Source of the DNA: CBDBDZ01 sp965204215
Lineage (GTDB): Bacteria > Pseudomonadota > Gammaproteobacteria > Pseudomonadales > GM7GCV1
Length of the DNA stretch: 64,000 nt
Assembly (NCBI GenBank): GCA_965204215.1
Contig: CBDBDZ010000001.1
Coordinates: forward strand, 1 to 64,000
Reading direction: 5' to 3'
Both the position numbers and the translations under genes were made by a program. Shown one piece after another: positions 38,639 through 47,470 of the stretch (within the stretch, counting starts at the first letter, position 1; each line of letters opens with the position of its first letter). Under the pieces are notes generated by a model, which had not been told where the DNA came from, made no database searches, and saw only the letters and a program-made list of their open reading frames with translations.

Positions 38639-39603
38639 GCTGACTCTGTCATGTTGGGTTTATCCTTCTTTGTCGCTGCAATCAAATGCGTGATCCGCTC
38701 TTGAAGTGTTGCGATATTATCTGTGGCTTGATGAAGTTTTTCATCAGTTAGGATAAGTTTTGCTTTCAGATCTTTGTTTTCTGCTTTATTTTGCTCAAAG
38801 GCCGTCTGTTGTTTTAGGTGATCTCTTTGCAGTTCAGCGAATTTGCCTTGCACATCATTGAGCTTTGACTGTTGTCTTTTGATTTTATTTTCATAGGATT
38901 GTCGTTGTTTATCGGTTTCCGTTCGCGCTTGATCGACCAGCTTCATCCAGCGAGTTTCAGAGCCAGATTGTCGTTCTCGTTCTTGCTCAATTTTATTTTG
39001 ATACTTATTACTTTGTTCAACAAGTTGATGATTTAGCGTGCTAATCTCTAACGTTAATTTTTCTGACCGCTCAATGAGGCTATTATTCTCTTCACGTAGC
39101 CGGGTTATGCGCTTATCGTGCTGCTGCTGAGTGGCTTCATGAGCTTGTAGGTGATGTTGCGTTTGTTCTTGGCTCACCGCCAGTGCGGTTTGCAGTTGTT
39201 GTATCGTATTGGCTTGTTGCTCTGTTTTGATCTGCGTCTCTGCCAGTTGTGTGCGCAGCTCTGCAATGAGTTTTTCGATCGCAGTTTTATCTACGCAGAG
39301 TTGGGCTTGTTGTTGATCCAGATCCGCTTTGACTTCGGTTAATTGCTGCGTTGCCTGTGCCATTGCCGTTTGCCAAAGGGTTTCCATGGCGGCAATCAGC
39401 TCTTGGGGCATATTCGCGGGTAAGTATTGGATTTGTTGATTTGCGTATTCTTGTCGCCAGACTTTCAGATGCTCCGCAATGGTGGTGTGGCTACCTGTGC
39501 CAAGCACATCTCTTATTTTTTGGACAGAAGGTGAATTGCCTTGGCTGAGCAATTTCACCGCTGTTTGTTTCACAGTATCGTAATCCACGCCGGTTCTTGG
39601 CAT
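38635..39603 (-). CDS. KfrA-like plasmid DNA-binding coiled-coil protein
   Basis: 322 residues. The N-terminus (about 1-110) matches the KfrA N-terminal domain: DYDTVKQTAVKLLSQGNSPS, KIRDVLGTGSHTTIAEHLK, WRQEY, and the AMETLWQTAMAQA helix. The rest is one long alpha-helical coiled coil (LNHQLVEQSNKYQNKIEQER). KfrA proteins of broad-host-range plasmids bind their own promoter and support stable inheritance, possibly by a nucleoid-like scaffold. Strong support for plasmid origin. Confidence 0.85.
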   Translation of the reverse strand: MPRTGVDYDTVKQTAVKLLSQGNSPSVQKIRDVLGTGSHTTIAEHLKVWRQEYANQQIQYLPANMPQELIAAMETLWQTAMAQATQQLTEVKADLDQQQAQLCVDKTAIEKLIAELRTQLAETQIKTEQQANTIQQLQTALAVSQEQTQHHLQAHEATQQQHDKRITRLREENNSLIERSEKLTLEISTLNHQLVEQSNKYQNKIEQERERQSGSETRWMKLVDQARTETDKQRQSYENKIKRQQSKLNDVQGKFAELQRDHLKQQTAFEQNKAENKDLKAKLILTDEKLHQATDNIATLQERITHLIAATKKDKPNMTESA

Positions 39604-39959
39604 TGTGTTTTATTCCCAGTGTTTTCAACTAAAAATGATAATAGCATGTTTTAACGTAATACGTCAGACATGCTAATTCATCATGTTAAAAACTAAAACT
39701 TCACGATTAGCAAATTTATCTTGCGTAAAAAAATATCGTTGCTTAGGCGGCATAATTACGCAACATGAAGCGTTTGTTTTTGCACAGTGAAAATCATCTA
39801 GTCGGCTGATTAAGCTATCACCAAGAGCACAAATAGTTGACAATAACGAGATGAGACAAATTAAATCTCATTGAACGCTGAAACAAAGGTAGTTGACTAA
39901 AATTAATAAAGCAATTACCCCTGTCTCAGCTAACAACACCATCATTATTATACGGGGTC
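39604..39959. other. Non-coding leader of the IS110 element
   Basis: 356 bases without a convincing gene. In IS110-group elements this is where the left end and the structured guide (bridge) RNA lie, just before the transposase gene. Small inverted pieces such as TTGCGTAA...TTACGCAA (39721-39763) are visible, but I could not fix the element end. Confidence 0.3.
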
Positions 39960-40604
39960 ATGACAATGAAGCAATACGCTGGAATAGATTTACATTCAAA
40001 TAACGCCTACCTGGTCATTATTGATGAGCAAGATCAAGTATTGTATGAGAAACGCCATGCAAATGATCTTCACTCGATAACCAAGGCACTTGCTCCTCAC
40101 AAACCTTATTTAGAAAAAATTGCTGTTGAATCAACTTACAACTGGTTTTGGTTAGCAGATGGATTACAAGACTTATCTTATCCTATCAGCTTAGTGAATC
40201 CTGCGGCTCTCAATCAGTATAGCGGTATCAAATACACAGATGACAAAAGTGATGCTCGTTGGTTAGCAAATTTATCACGCCTAAATATTTTACCAGAGGC
40301 TTATATTTATCCTCGTGAACAGAGACTTGTGCGAGATAAGTTAAGAAGGCGACATTTTTTAGTACAGCAAAGAACAGCGAACCTGGTGAGCCTACAATCT
40401 TTGCTGGTTCGATATAAAAACGTTAAGATTTCTGGGGACAAATTAAGAAAATTGGCATCAGATGACCTATTAAAATACATTGAGGAGCCTGAATTATTGT
40501 TCAATGCAAAAGCCCAGTTGAATATCATCCATACATTGCAAAAAGAAATCATCTTCTTAGAAAAAAATTTGATTAATGATGCGAAATGTAGTCTTGTTTT
40601 CAAA

Positions 40605-40861
40605 CGCTGCGAGCCATGGAAGGGCCGAATGGCCCGATGGCGAGTAGTCCGCGGTAGCCGGCGATTTTCTGCAGAGCGCAGCGAGTGCAAGAAAATCTTT
40701 ATGCCGGCGTAGAGTCATGCGAGAGCCGGTGCGCAGTGTGCGAAGTACACGTAGCGCCGGTGACGCGGACGGCCGCGGCATGATAGAGTCGTCGCGCTAG
40801 AGCGAACGGCGCTGAGGGGTCACGACGGCCGAAGCGCATCCGGAGCAGCGCGACACGCTTG
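40605..40861 (+). mobile_element. GC-rich structured element, 257 bp, inside the IS110 gene
   Basis: Same sequence and ends as at 32526. Left neighbour is TTTTCAAA, right neighbour CTGTTAAAA; joining them restores the reading FKLLKTIPGVG. No target duplication. Confidence 0.9.
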
Positions 40862-41055
40862 CTGTTAAAAACAATTCCTGGTGTTGGTAATATTTTAGCA
40901 ATGACTATTGAGCTAGAGACAGGTGATATTGCCAGGTTCAGCAATGTTGGCAATTATGGTTCTTACTGTCGCTTGGTGACCTCCCCCCAATAAACTGGAC
41001 TACTTTGAATTAGAGGGATCTGGCAAAATCTACGACGAAGACGAAGGAGTTTGTC

Positions 41056-41319
41056 ATGAAAAAGCGATATACTGAGCAACAAATAGCCTATGCACTTAAG
41101 CAATCTGAGACTGGGGTTACCATTGCAGAGATTGTTCGAAAAATGGGTATATCTGAAGCCACCTTTTATAACTGGAAGAAACGCTACAGTGGTTTAACTG
41201 GCATGGAGCTTAGAAAGCTAAAGCAAATCGAAGATGAAAACCGCCAGCTGAAAAAGCTTGTAGCTGAACTCAGTCTGGATAAGCAGATGTTACAGGACAT
41301 CCTATCAAAAAAGGATTAA
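41056..41319 (+). CDS. IS3 OrfA, copy B
   Basis: 87 residues, the same predicted protein as the gene at 16035, with the same A-AAA-AAG slippery heptamer near its end (41307-41313). Helix-turn-helix DNA-binding protein and N-terminal part of OrfAB. Confidence 0.93.
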   Translation: MKKRYTEQQIAYALKQSETGVTIAEIVRKMGISEATFYNWKKRYSGLTGMELRKLKQIEDENRQLKKLVAELSLDKQMLQDILSKKD

Positions 41320-41381
41320 AGCCAGCCGCCAAAAAGGAAAAAGTTGAATATCTTCGCCATGCTTATCGGGTAAGCCTGAAT

Positions 41382-42149
41382 GTGGCCTGTAAGGCGATGA
41401 TGTTAAGTAAGAGCGGCTATTACTATCGTCCCATTAAAGATACGCAGGAAGCACTGCGTAAGCGTATCAAAGAAATAGCAGGTTCACGAGTTCGCTATGG
41501 TTACCAGCGAATTTATGTTCTGCTAAGGCGAGAGGGCTGGCAAGTTAATCATAAACGTGTTTATCGGCTTTATAAGCAAGAAGGGCTAAGTTTACGCTTT
41601 AAACGGCCTAAACGGCGAGTCAGCGCAGCCCATCGAATGGAAAGGTCGCTACTGACGACTAAAGACCAATGTTGGTCGATGGACTTTGTTGCCGATCAGC
41701 TGTTCAATGGGCGACGATTACGATCACTAACTATAGTAGATAATTTTAGTCGAGAGTGTATAGCGATCACAGTGGATCATAGCTTAAAAGGGAAAGATGT
41801 GGTTAATACAATGACAGTTATCTATGAATTAACTGGGCGCAAGCCAGAGCGGATACAAGCCGATAATGGCAGTGAGTTCATTTCAAAAGTCATGGATAAA
41901 TGGGCTTATGAGCATGGGGTTACGTTAGATTTTTCAAGACCAGGGAAACCAACAGATAATGCATTTATTGAGTCATTCAATGGCAGTTTCAGAGATGAAT
42001 GTCTGAATGCTCATTGGTTCTTGTCATTGGCCGATGCTCGTGAAAAGATAGAAGCCTGGAGACAAGATTATAATGAATTCAGGCCGCATAGTTCATTAAA
42101 TAATTTGACGCCACATGAATTTTTAAACTATCATCACGCAAGTTCCTAG
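41382..42149 (+). CDS. IS3 OrfB, copy B
   Basis: Same predicted protein as the gene at 16361: rve-type DDE core (SMDFVAD, QADNGSEF, FIESFNG). Likely expressed as the frameshifted OrfAB fusion from 41056. Intact, so this copy could still be active. Confidence 0.93.
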   Translation: MACKAMMLSKSGYYYRPIKDTQEALRKRIKEIAGSRVRYGYQRIYVLLRREGWQVNHKRVYRLYKQEGLSLRFKRPKRRVSAAHRMERSLLTTKDQCWSMDFVADQLFNGRRLRSLTIVDNFSRECIAITVDHSLKGKDVVNTMTVIYELTGRKPERIQADNGSEFISKVMDKWAYEHGVTLDFSRPGKPTDNAFIESFNGSFRDECLNAHWFLSLADAREKIEAWRQDYNEFRPHSSLNNLTPHEFLNYHHASS

Positions 42150-42157
42150 TGAACTAT

Positions 42158-42257
42158 CAACGCCAGATTTCTCTAAAAGTGCTGGTTCAGGAAATGGGTG
42201 AGGCTCACAACGCCAGATTTCTCTAAAAGTGCTGGTTCAGGAAATGGGTGAGGCTCA
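42158..42257 (+). repeat. Two tandem copies of a 50-bp IS3 right end
   Basis: Units 42158-42207 and 42208-42257 are identical, each from CAACGCCAG to GGTGAGGCTCA. Copy A has only one. Confidence 0.93.
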
Positions 42258-43055
42258 TTGGTAAGCAGCATACGTATTAGCAATGGTAAAAAGAAAGGTT
42301 CAAATAACAGTAAAAATGGTAATAGCACGTTGTCCTGGGCATACCGTGAAGCAGCAAATTTTGCGATCCGATTTTATCCAGAAATAAAAAAAGACTACCA
42401 AAGAAAATCAAATAAAGTACACAAAATATCAGCATTGAATGCAATAGCTCATAAATTAGCTAGAGCGAGCTACTACGTTATGTCCAAACAAACACCATTT
42501 GAGATTAAAAGATGTTTTAGCTAAGGGTTTGGTTGTCTAGATACAACCAAGGAATACACTAGCTTGAGCTAAGGTAGTGAGTGGCTATTTAGACAACCGC
42601 CACGATAAAAGGTTTGAGGAACGCCCATGCAATAAGCCAACGAAAAGCTGGAACTTCGATAAAATGTCGAAGTAACCAAAGTTGTGTTTGAGTCAGCAAT
42701 CTAATTTGGCTCGATGAATAATGGATATTGTCATGGTACCGATGATTTTATGGGGCAGAAATGCTAAGGAATCGAAATATTTTATATTGAAAATTCTAAA
42801 TCCAGATGAGTGTGTGATGCGATCTTCTCTAAACTAGATTTACAGAATCGCCATCAGAATTTAAAAATACGGGTGCAGGACGATAATTTTTTTGTGGCTT
42901 ATACATTTGCAAAAAACAAACACTTAAAATTTAAGGTGGAGTAGGCTTTTTTTATTGACAAATGCCGACTAATGAGAGTGTATTGTTCTCTTATCGCGCA
43001 GATTGTTGTATTTTCCTAGCGCCTTTTTTTGAAGCATTTCAGTTATGGTTTTTAG

Positions 43056-43064
43056 TTATCCACA
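43056..43064 (+). other. DnaA box
   Basis: TTATCCACA, a perfect consensus 9-mer, lies about 210 bases upstream of the replication initiator start, as in many Rep_3 plasmid origins. Confidence 0.7.
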
Positions 43065-43210
43065 AGCTCCTCGCGCGCGGTGTATTTTATTACATGTTTA
43101 GTCTTGTTTAGGGAATTTGCCTAAATCGGCTAAAAACCAATAAAAACAAGGGCTTTACTGTGGTTAAAAAGCAGACAAGTGTAAGCAATTCAGTGTGAAC
43201 CGTAAGATTG

Positions 43211-43238
43211 TTGACTAAGTTACAAAAACAATCATAAT
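43211..43238 (+). promoter_or_regulatory. Probable rep promoter
   Basis: TTGACT, 16-base spacer, CATAAT, ending 31 bases before the rep ATG. The inverted TGTAAGC/GCTTACA pair on either side could bind Rep for autoregulation. Confidence 0.55.
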
Positions 43239-43269
43239 GGGAAAAGTTGAAACGCTTACAGATGGTTAA

Positions 43270-44124
43270 ATGAAGAGTCTTGTCACAAAACATAATGCAT
43301 TAATTAAAGCCAGTTATCGGCTCACTTTAAGTGAAATACGGCTAATCCTGTATGGCGTAAGTTTAATCAATCCGGTGAAAAATGAATGCCCCTTGGCCTA
43401 TATCATTGACGTTGGAAGCTATGCTGAAATGTTTAATCTTGATAAAAATCACCTATACCAAGAAATCAAAGATACAGCTAGAAAAAATTTATTTCGTAGG
43501 GAATTTAGTTATGATATTGGCGATGGCAAAACAAGAATAACAAGTTGGTTAAGCGCGATTGATTATCAAAACGAAAGTGGTTATTTAAAATTATATTTTA
43601 CTGAAACAATTAAGCCATTATTGCATCAAATTAAAAAAATTTTTACCACCTATTACATTGAACAAATATCCAAATTTAGTAGCGTTTATTCTGTTAGAAT
43701 TTATGAGCAATCACTAATGTTTCTGAAAAAATCAAAAAAGGATCTGGTGATTTATAAAATAAAGATAAGTAAACTAAAATCCATGCTGGGAATCTCAGAT
43801 AAATATAAACATTTCCCAAATTTTAGAAAATATGTTTTAGAAAAATCAAAAAGTGATTTAACTATTAAATTTGATGTTATGAAATCCGGAAGATCACCAC
43901 ACGAAATTAAATTTACAGTAACACGAAAAAAAGAACCTCGACAAATGCTAAAGGTATCATTAGCAGCTATAGAAAAAGCTCAACAAATTAACGTCCAGCA
44001 TGGTTCTATGCTAGATATATATGTTGTTGAACAACAATTTTACGAGTATAGCAAAACTAAAGGATTGCCTAAAAATACAGATTCTGCTTTTATTGGATTT
44101 GTTAAGAAAAAACTCAAACCATGA
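43270..44124 (+). CDS. Plasmid replication initiator, Rep_3 (RepB) family
   Basis: 284 residues. Typical Rep_3 features: VTKHNALIKASYRLTLSEIR (first winged helix), LILYGVSLINP, FNLDKNHLYQEIKDTARKNL, then WLSAIDYQNESGYLKLYFTE and the second winged helix SVYSVRIYEQSLMFLKK. It binds the origin and recruits host DnaA and helicase; the DnaA box upstream fits. The product is lysine-rich and the gene AT-rich. It is followed by a small membrane coiled-coil gene 16 bases on. Confidence 0.92.
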   Translation: MKSLVTKHNALIKASYRLTLSEIRLILYGVSLINPVKNECPLAYIIDVGSYAEMFNLDKNHLYQEIKDTARKNLFRREFSYDIGDGKTRITSWLSAIDYQNESGYLKLYFTETIKPLLHQIKKIFTTYYIEQISKFSSVYSVRIYEQSLMFLKKSKKDLVIYKIKISKLKSMLGISDKYKHFPNFRKYVLEKSKSDLTIKFDVMKSGRSPHEIKFTVTRKKEPRQMLKVSLAAIEKAQQINVQHGSMLDIYVVEQQFYEYSKTKGLPKNTDSAFIGFVKKKLKP

Positions 44125-44140
44125 AATTTAAGGAGCCCTC

Positions 44141-44473
44141 ATGCCTATTTCTCAAAGTCATCAATATAACCCCGTATCTTTTGATACGCTCAGCTATGCT
44201 AAACGATTACAAAACTCTGGTTTTACCCAAGAGCAGGCAGAAATACAAGCAGAAACTTTTTTTAACATTATCCAAGATCAGTTGGTCAGCAAGCGAGATC
44301 TTTATGATGTTGAAAAAAATCTAAAATTTGATATGGAAAACATTAGAAAAGATTTACGCTTTGAAATAAGCAATTTAAGCAAAGAATTAAAAATTTGGTT
44401 TGGTGGTATGTTAGTGATTGTGATAGGCGTTCTATCCGGAATAATGACTTTAATTGTACATTTACCAACTTAG
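44141..44473 (+). CDS. DUF1640/CCDC90-like coiled-coil membrane protein
   Basis: 110 residues. FDTLSYAKRLQNSGFTQEQA and an AEIQAETFFNIIQDQLVSKR stretch match the start of DUF1640 proteins. A coiled coil (about 60-85, MENIRKDLRFEISNLSKELK) and one C-terminal membrane helix (WFGGMLVIVIGVLSGIMTLI) follow. Topology is cytoplasmic coiled coil with a membrane anchor. Function unknown in bacteria. Relatives are often near plasmid or phage genes. GGAG ribosome site 6 bases upstream of ATG 44141. Confidence 0.82.
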   Translation: MPISQSHQYNPVSFDTLSYAKRLQNSGFTQEQAEIQAETFFNIIQDQLVSKRDLYDVEKNLKFDMENIRKDLRFEISNLSKELKIWFGGMLVIVIGVLSGIMTLIVHLPT

Positions 44474-44565
44474 CTGATGCTGACCCGCTATTCTGTATAT
44501 TTTCCACGCATCTGTATATTTTCCACGCAAAGGAGCCATACAGATGGAACCAGCGGATCAGCTAA
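44470..44565. repeat. Short element with inverted ends and a 19-bp direct repeat
   Basis: TTAGCTGAT (44470-44478) and ATCAGCTAA (44557-44565) face each other. Between them a 19-bp unit starting TCTGTATATTTT occurs twice in direct tandem (44492-44510, 44511-44529). It looks like the fused or shortened ends of an insertion sequence, or a small non-autonomous element. It may also act on transcription of the following gene. Confidence 0.5.
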
Positions 44566-44761
44566 TTGATATTTTTTTGCCAGGTAGATGATTTTTGCAA
44601 TGAAGGATGTCAAAATCACGAAAATTACATATATACGGTTACATAGGGTTTTTGTAGATGTGTTTAGCATAAGTTTTTGTTAAGGCGATGAGATTTTTTG
44701 TAATTGATGTACTTTTTATTGGCAGGATCTGTTTTTCGTATATATACAACAGGAGCTACCT

Positions 44762-46393
44762 ATGCGTACTATTTTGACCCTGTTAGCAGCATGTTTTTTA
44801 CTCTACGCATGTGACTCATCTTCTGATTCCACCAAACATGAGATCAGCGCCCCTAAAGACAGGGATACCCTAGTACGTAGCAATACCGATGAACCCGAAA
44901 GCATCGACCCACAAATACTAGCAAGCTTATATGCCAGTAATATAGCTTTGGATTTATTTGAAGGCCTAGTTAATGTTGGGCCTAATGGTGAAGCAATACC
45001 TGGTGTTGCTACGCATTGGGAAACTAATGACGGGATCACTCATGTGTTCCACTTGCGTCATAACGCCAAATGGTCCGATGGCACTGCCGTGACAGCCCAA
45101 GATTTTGTTTATGGTTGGCAGCGTGCTGTCAATCCTGCAACGAGCAGTAAATATTCTTGGTATGTTGCAGCAGCAGGAATTTTGAATGCACAAGCTATCA
45201 TTGATGGCAAGCAGGAACCCAAGACTTTGGGTGTTAAGGCCATAGATGATTATACTTTGGAAGTGACACTGGAGTCACCTAAAGTCTTCTTACCTGTGAT
45301 TATGACACGACCTACGTTATATCCAGCACCTAGGCATGTGATTGAAAAGTATGGTGACAAATGGACGCAACCTGGAAACATGGTTTCTAATGGCGCGTAT
45401 CAACTGAAAGATTGGGTTGTAAATGAGCGCATCGTTTTGACGCGTAATCCTCATTATTGGGATAATGCAAATACCAGTATTGATAATGTCGTTTTTTTGC
45501 CCCTGAAATCACAAACAGCAGCACTTAAAAGATATATGGCGGATGAAATTGATATGACATTTCAAATACCGGTGGATCACTTTAAACGGTTAAGGGAAGA
45601 ACGTCCCAATGAAGTGAAGGTTTCACCATTACTTACATTTTTTTATTATGGCATTAATAGTAAACGACCACCATTTAATGATGTCAGGGTGCGTAAAGCA
45701 TTAAACTATGCTATTGACAGAGATAAGATAGTCAACGCTGTTTTAGGTCAAGGTGAGTTGCCTGTATATGGAATGATACCTGATGCAGTGCAGAGTTACT
45801 CAGTCGAGCTACCTGAATGGGCTAAATGGACACAAGATAAGCGTAATCAAAAAGCTCAATCTCTTTTGAAAGAAGCAGGTTTTGATAAGCAACATTCTTT
45901 AAAATTCTCGCTGCTATATAATACCAACGAGATCAGTAAAAAACTGGCTATAGCAACAGCTTCGATGTGGGAGAAAGTCTTAGGGTGTGAAGTGACATTT
46001 GTTAATCAAGAGTTTAAGACTTACTTGGAGTCACGCAGATTAGGTCTTTTTGATGTGGCTCGTGAAGCTTGGGCTGCTGATTACAATGAAGGAATTAGTA
46101 TGCTAGATATTTTACGTAGCAATACACCTTTCAACGATTCTGGTTATACTAATCCTGAGTTTGATGCTTTGCTGAATACAATTAGCCAAACACAAGATGA
46201 TAAAAAGCGTTTGGATTTATATCATCAAGCAGAACGTCTGGTGGATCAAGATACTCCCATTATTCCGGTATATCAGTGGGTCTCTTCGCGTTTGGTGAAG
46301 CCCTACGTTAGAGGTTACCGCGCTAACACAATGGATTTTATTTATAGTAAGGATTTGAGCTTCGCACCTGCAAGCACCAATAGCAGTAAGTAG
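44762..46393 (+). CDS. OppA-like peptide-binding lipoprotein
   Basis: 543 residues. An N-terminal lipoprotein signal is clear (TLLAACFLLYACDSSSDS, lipobox LYAC, Cys 17), so it should be anchored in the periplasm. The SBP_bac_5 family is shown by NTDEPESIDPQILAS, HLRHNAKWSDGTAVTAQDFV, NPHYWDN and VRKALNYAIDRDKIV. OppA-type proteins capture oligopeptides for an ABC importer. No permease or ATPase genes are nearby, so it must use a host transporter or signal. AGGAG lies 8 bases upstream of the ATG. Length is normal. Confidence 0.92.
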   Translation: MRTILTLLAACFLLYACDSSSDSTKHEISAPKDRDTLVRSNTDEPESIDPQILASLYASNIALDLFEGLVNVGPNGEAIPGVATHWETNDGITHVFHLRHNAKWSDGTAVTAQDFVYGWQRAVNPATSSKYSWYVAAAGILNAQAIIDGKQEPKTLGVKAIDDYTLEVTLESPKVFLPVIMTRPTLYPAPRHVIEKYGDKWTQPGNMVSNGAYQLKDWVVNERIVLTRNPHYWDNANTSIDNVVFLPLKSQTAALKRYMADEIDMTFQIPVDHFKRLREERPNEVKVSPLLTFFYYGINSKRPPFNDVRVRKALNYAIDRDKIVNAVLGQGELPVYGMIPDAVQSYSVELPEWAKWTQDKRNQKAQSLLKEAGFDKQHSLKFSLLYNTNEISKKLAIATASMWEKVLGCEVTFVNQEFKTYLESRRLGLFDVAREAWAADYNEGISMLDILRSNTPFNDSGYTNPEFDALLNTISQTQDDKKRLDLYHQAERLVDQDTPIIPVYQWVSSRLVKPYVRGYRANTMDFIYSKDLSFAPASTNSSK

Positions 46394-46425
46394 AATTAGC
46401 AGCTATGTTAGCCACTAAACCAGAC

Positions 46426-46463
46426 TGACATCCTCACCTTCCTTTAGGGAGGTGAGGATGTCA
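46426..46463. repeat. Perfect 14-bp hairpin after oppA (IS200/IS605-like end or terminator)
   Basis: TGACATCCTCACCT pairs with AGGTGAGGATGTCA across a 10-base loop. No T-run follows, so as an intrinsic terminator it is weak. Such hairpins with GACATCCTC are common at IS200/IS605 ends. The frame after it (about 46473-46587, ending GLGQSLSGIF) may be a degraded remnant of such an element, though I cannot identify it. Confidence 0.5.
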
Positions 46464-46604
46464 AAAGGATGTAGAACACTAATACTGAAAAGGCACGAGA
46501 TTTACTTGCCAGTGGCTATGGCAATGGTCTGAATGGGTTTAGGACAAGCATCATTGGTTTAGGCCAATCGTTGTCTGGTATTTTTTAAGCAGGAGCAATG
46601 ATTT

Positions 46605-46952
46605 TTACGATAAGAAATCTTCTTTCTCTTCGCGCAATAATCGTTCAGCCGTTTCCAGTGCTCTATCTCTTGATTGGGATAGTTGAGTTTTTCGGTAGCT
46701 CTCATTTGTATTTTCATGAGACATCATGCTGCGGCAAAGATATGTTGTTTCAAGCACAGCAGTCAGCATAATTTTCTCTCTTTTAGGCACATCAGCTTTT
46801 GTTGTATCTTGCTCCTTGCTGCTATTTTCTTGTACCAAACCAAGCGTGACAAGATGGCGAATATAGGCGGCTTTTGTCAATTTTTTTTGTTTAGCTTTGC
46901 GAGTTATTTTTTTAGCAAGCTGATCATCAAACACAACAGTATGTTTATACAC
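46605..46952 (-). CDS. Ribbon-helix-helix-type DNA-binding protein
   Basis: 115 residues. HTVVFDDQLAKKITRKAKQK followed by LTKAAYIRHLVTLGL (residues 4-40) fits a ribbon-helix-helix fold as in CopG/MobC-like proteins. The C-terminal half is charged and helical with no known motif. The 500 bases upstream of its start (46980-47470) are extremely AT-rich with repeated GTGAAAAAT-like words, a plausible binding region. It may be a partition or mobilisation accessory protein; not resolved. AAGGAGG-like site (GGAGGAATTTTT) precedes the ATG. Confidence 0.7.
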   Translation of the reverse strand: MYKHTVVFDDQLAKKITRKAKQKKLTKAAYIRHLVTLGLVQENSSKEQDTTKADVPKREKIMLTAVLETTYLCRSMMSHENTNESYRKTQLSQSRDRALETAERLLREEKEDFLS

Positions 46953-46979
46953 AAAAAATTCCTCCTTAAAAAAACGTGA

Positions 46980-47470
46980 AAACCAGAAACAGATTAAGAT
47001 TGTAGCTTAAAAAAATCTATTTTTCATTGCTATCAGGCTCATATTTAGCTATATACTAAGATATTATCCGCAAATCTAAAAATAAAAAGTGAATTTTAGT
47101 GTAAAATAAACAAAATAACCTTACTTTACAGAAGATCATATAGTGAAAAATGGTAAAATATCGCGTGAAAATAAATTCTTATAACGAGAAAATGAAATGA
47201 AAAATAGCGAACATAAAGTGAAAAATAACGAATTGTTCTTTATTAAGCCAATATTATAAATTAAATTTAGTGAATTAATTAAATTTAACTAAAATAAGTA
47301 CAAATTAAACGTGAAATATTAGTAACAATAGACATAAAAATAGATTTCGTGGAATTAAAATAAAATTTATTTTCACCACTATAGCTATTAACATCATGAT
47401 TTTTAATAAAATTCATTAAATTAAATTTTCATGTGGTTACTTATAAAACAAATTTTTCTTGCCCCATCTT
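46980..47470. repeat. AT-rich region with irregular repeats upstream of the RHH gene
   Basis: No gene. The sequence is over three quarters A+T, with recurring words such as AGTGAAAAAT, GCGTGAAAATAAA, AATGAAAAATAGCGAA and AAAGTGAAAAATAACGAA at 47140-47235. Repeats are irregular. Could be a binding array for the RHH protein, an origin or transfer site. Confidence 0.45.

Larger units (their letters stand above)
40977..42257 (+). mobile_element. IS3-family (IS407-like) element, copy B, with duplicated tail
   Basis: Flanked by a perfect 4-bp duplication TTGG (40973-40976 and 42258-42261) inside the IS110 gene. Otherwise nearly identical to copy A, with one extra C near the left end. The last 50 bases are present twice in tandem, and the target duplication follows the second copy. 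Confidence 0.94.
39960..42524 (+). pseudogene. IS110-family DEDD recombinase gene, interrupted twice
   Basis: Begins MTMKQYAGIDLHSNNAYLVI (DEDD N-terminal domain with the first Asp), continues through RDKLRRRHFLVQQRTANLVS, and after the insertions gives LLKTIPGVGNILAMTI (Transposase_20 domain) and STLSWAYREAANFA. It is broken by the 257-bp element (40605-40861) and by an IS3 (40977-42257 with TTGG duplication). Subtracting 257 and 1,285 bases leaves 1,023 bases, a 340-residue protein of normal IS110 size. So no other damage is needed to explain its loss. Confidence 0.92.
42525..43269. other. Non-coding region: IS110 right side and rep upstream region
   Basis: 745 bases with no convincing gene. 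The first 200 or so are probably the right end of the IS110 element. From about 42,900 the sequence becomes AT-rich and contains a DnaA box, the rep promoter and a 7-base inverted repeat TGTAAGC/GCTTACA (43180-43186, 43254-43260) bracketing the promoter. It is the best candidate for the vegetative origin linked to the Rep_3 gene, though no regular iterons are visible. Confidence 0.5.

Noticed and set aside
46426..46463. Strong intrinsic terminator for oppA
   Set aside because: The stem is perfect but no T-run follows on the plus strand and only a short TTTT on the other side.
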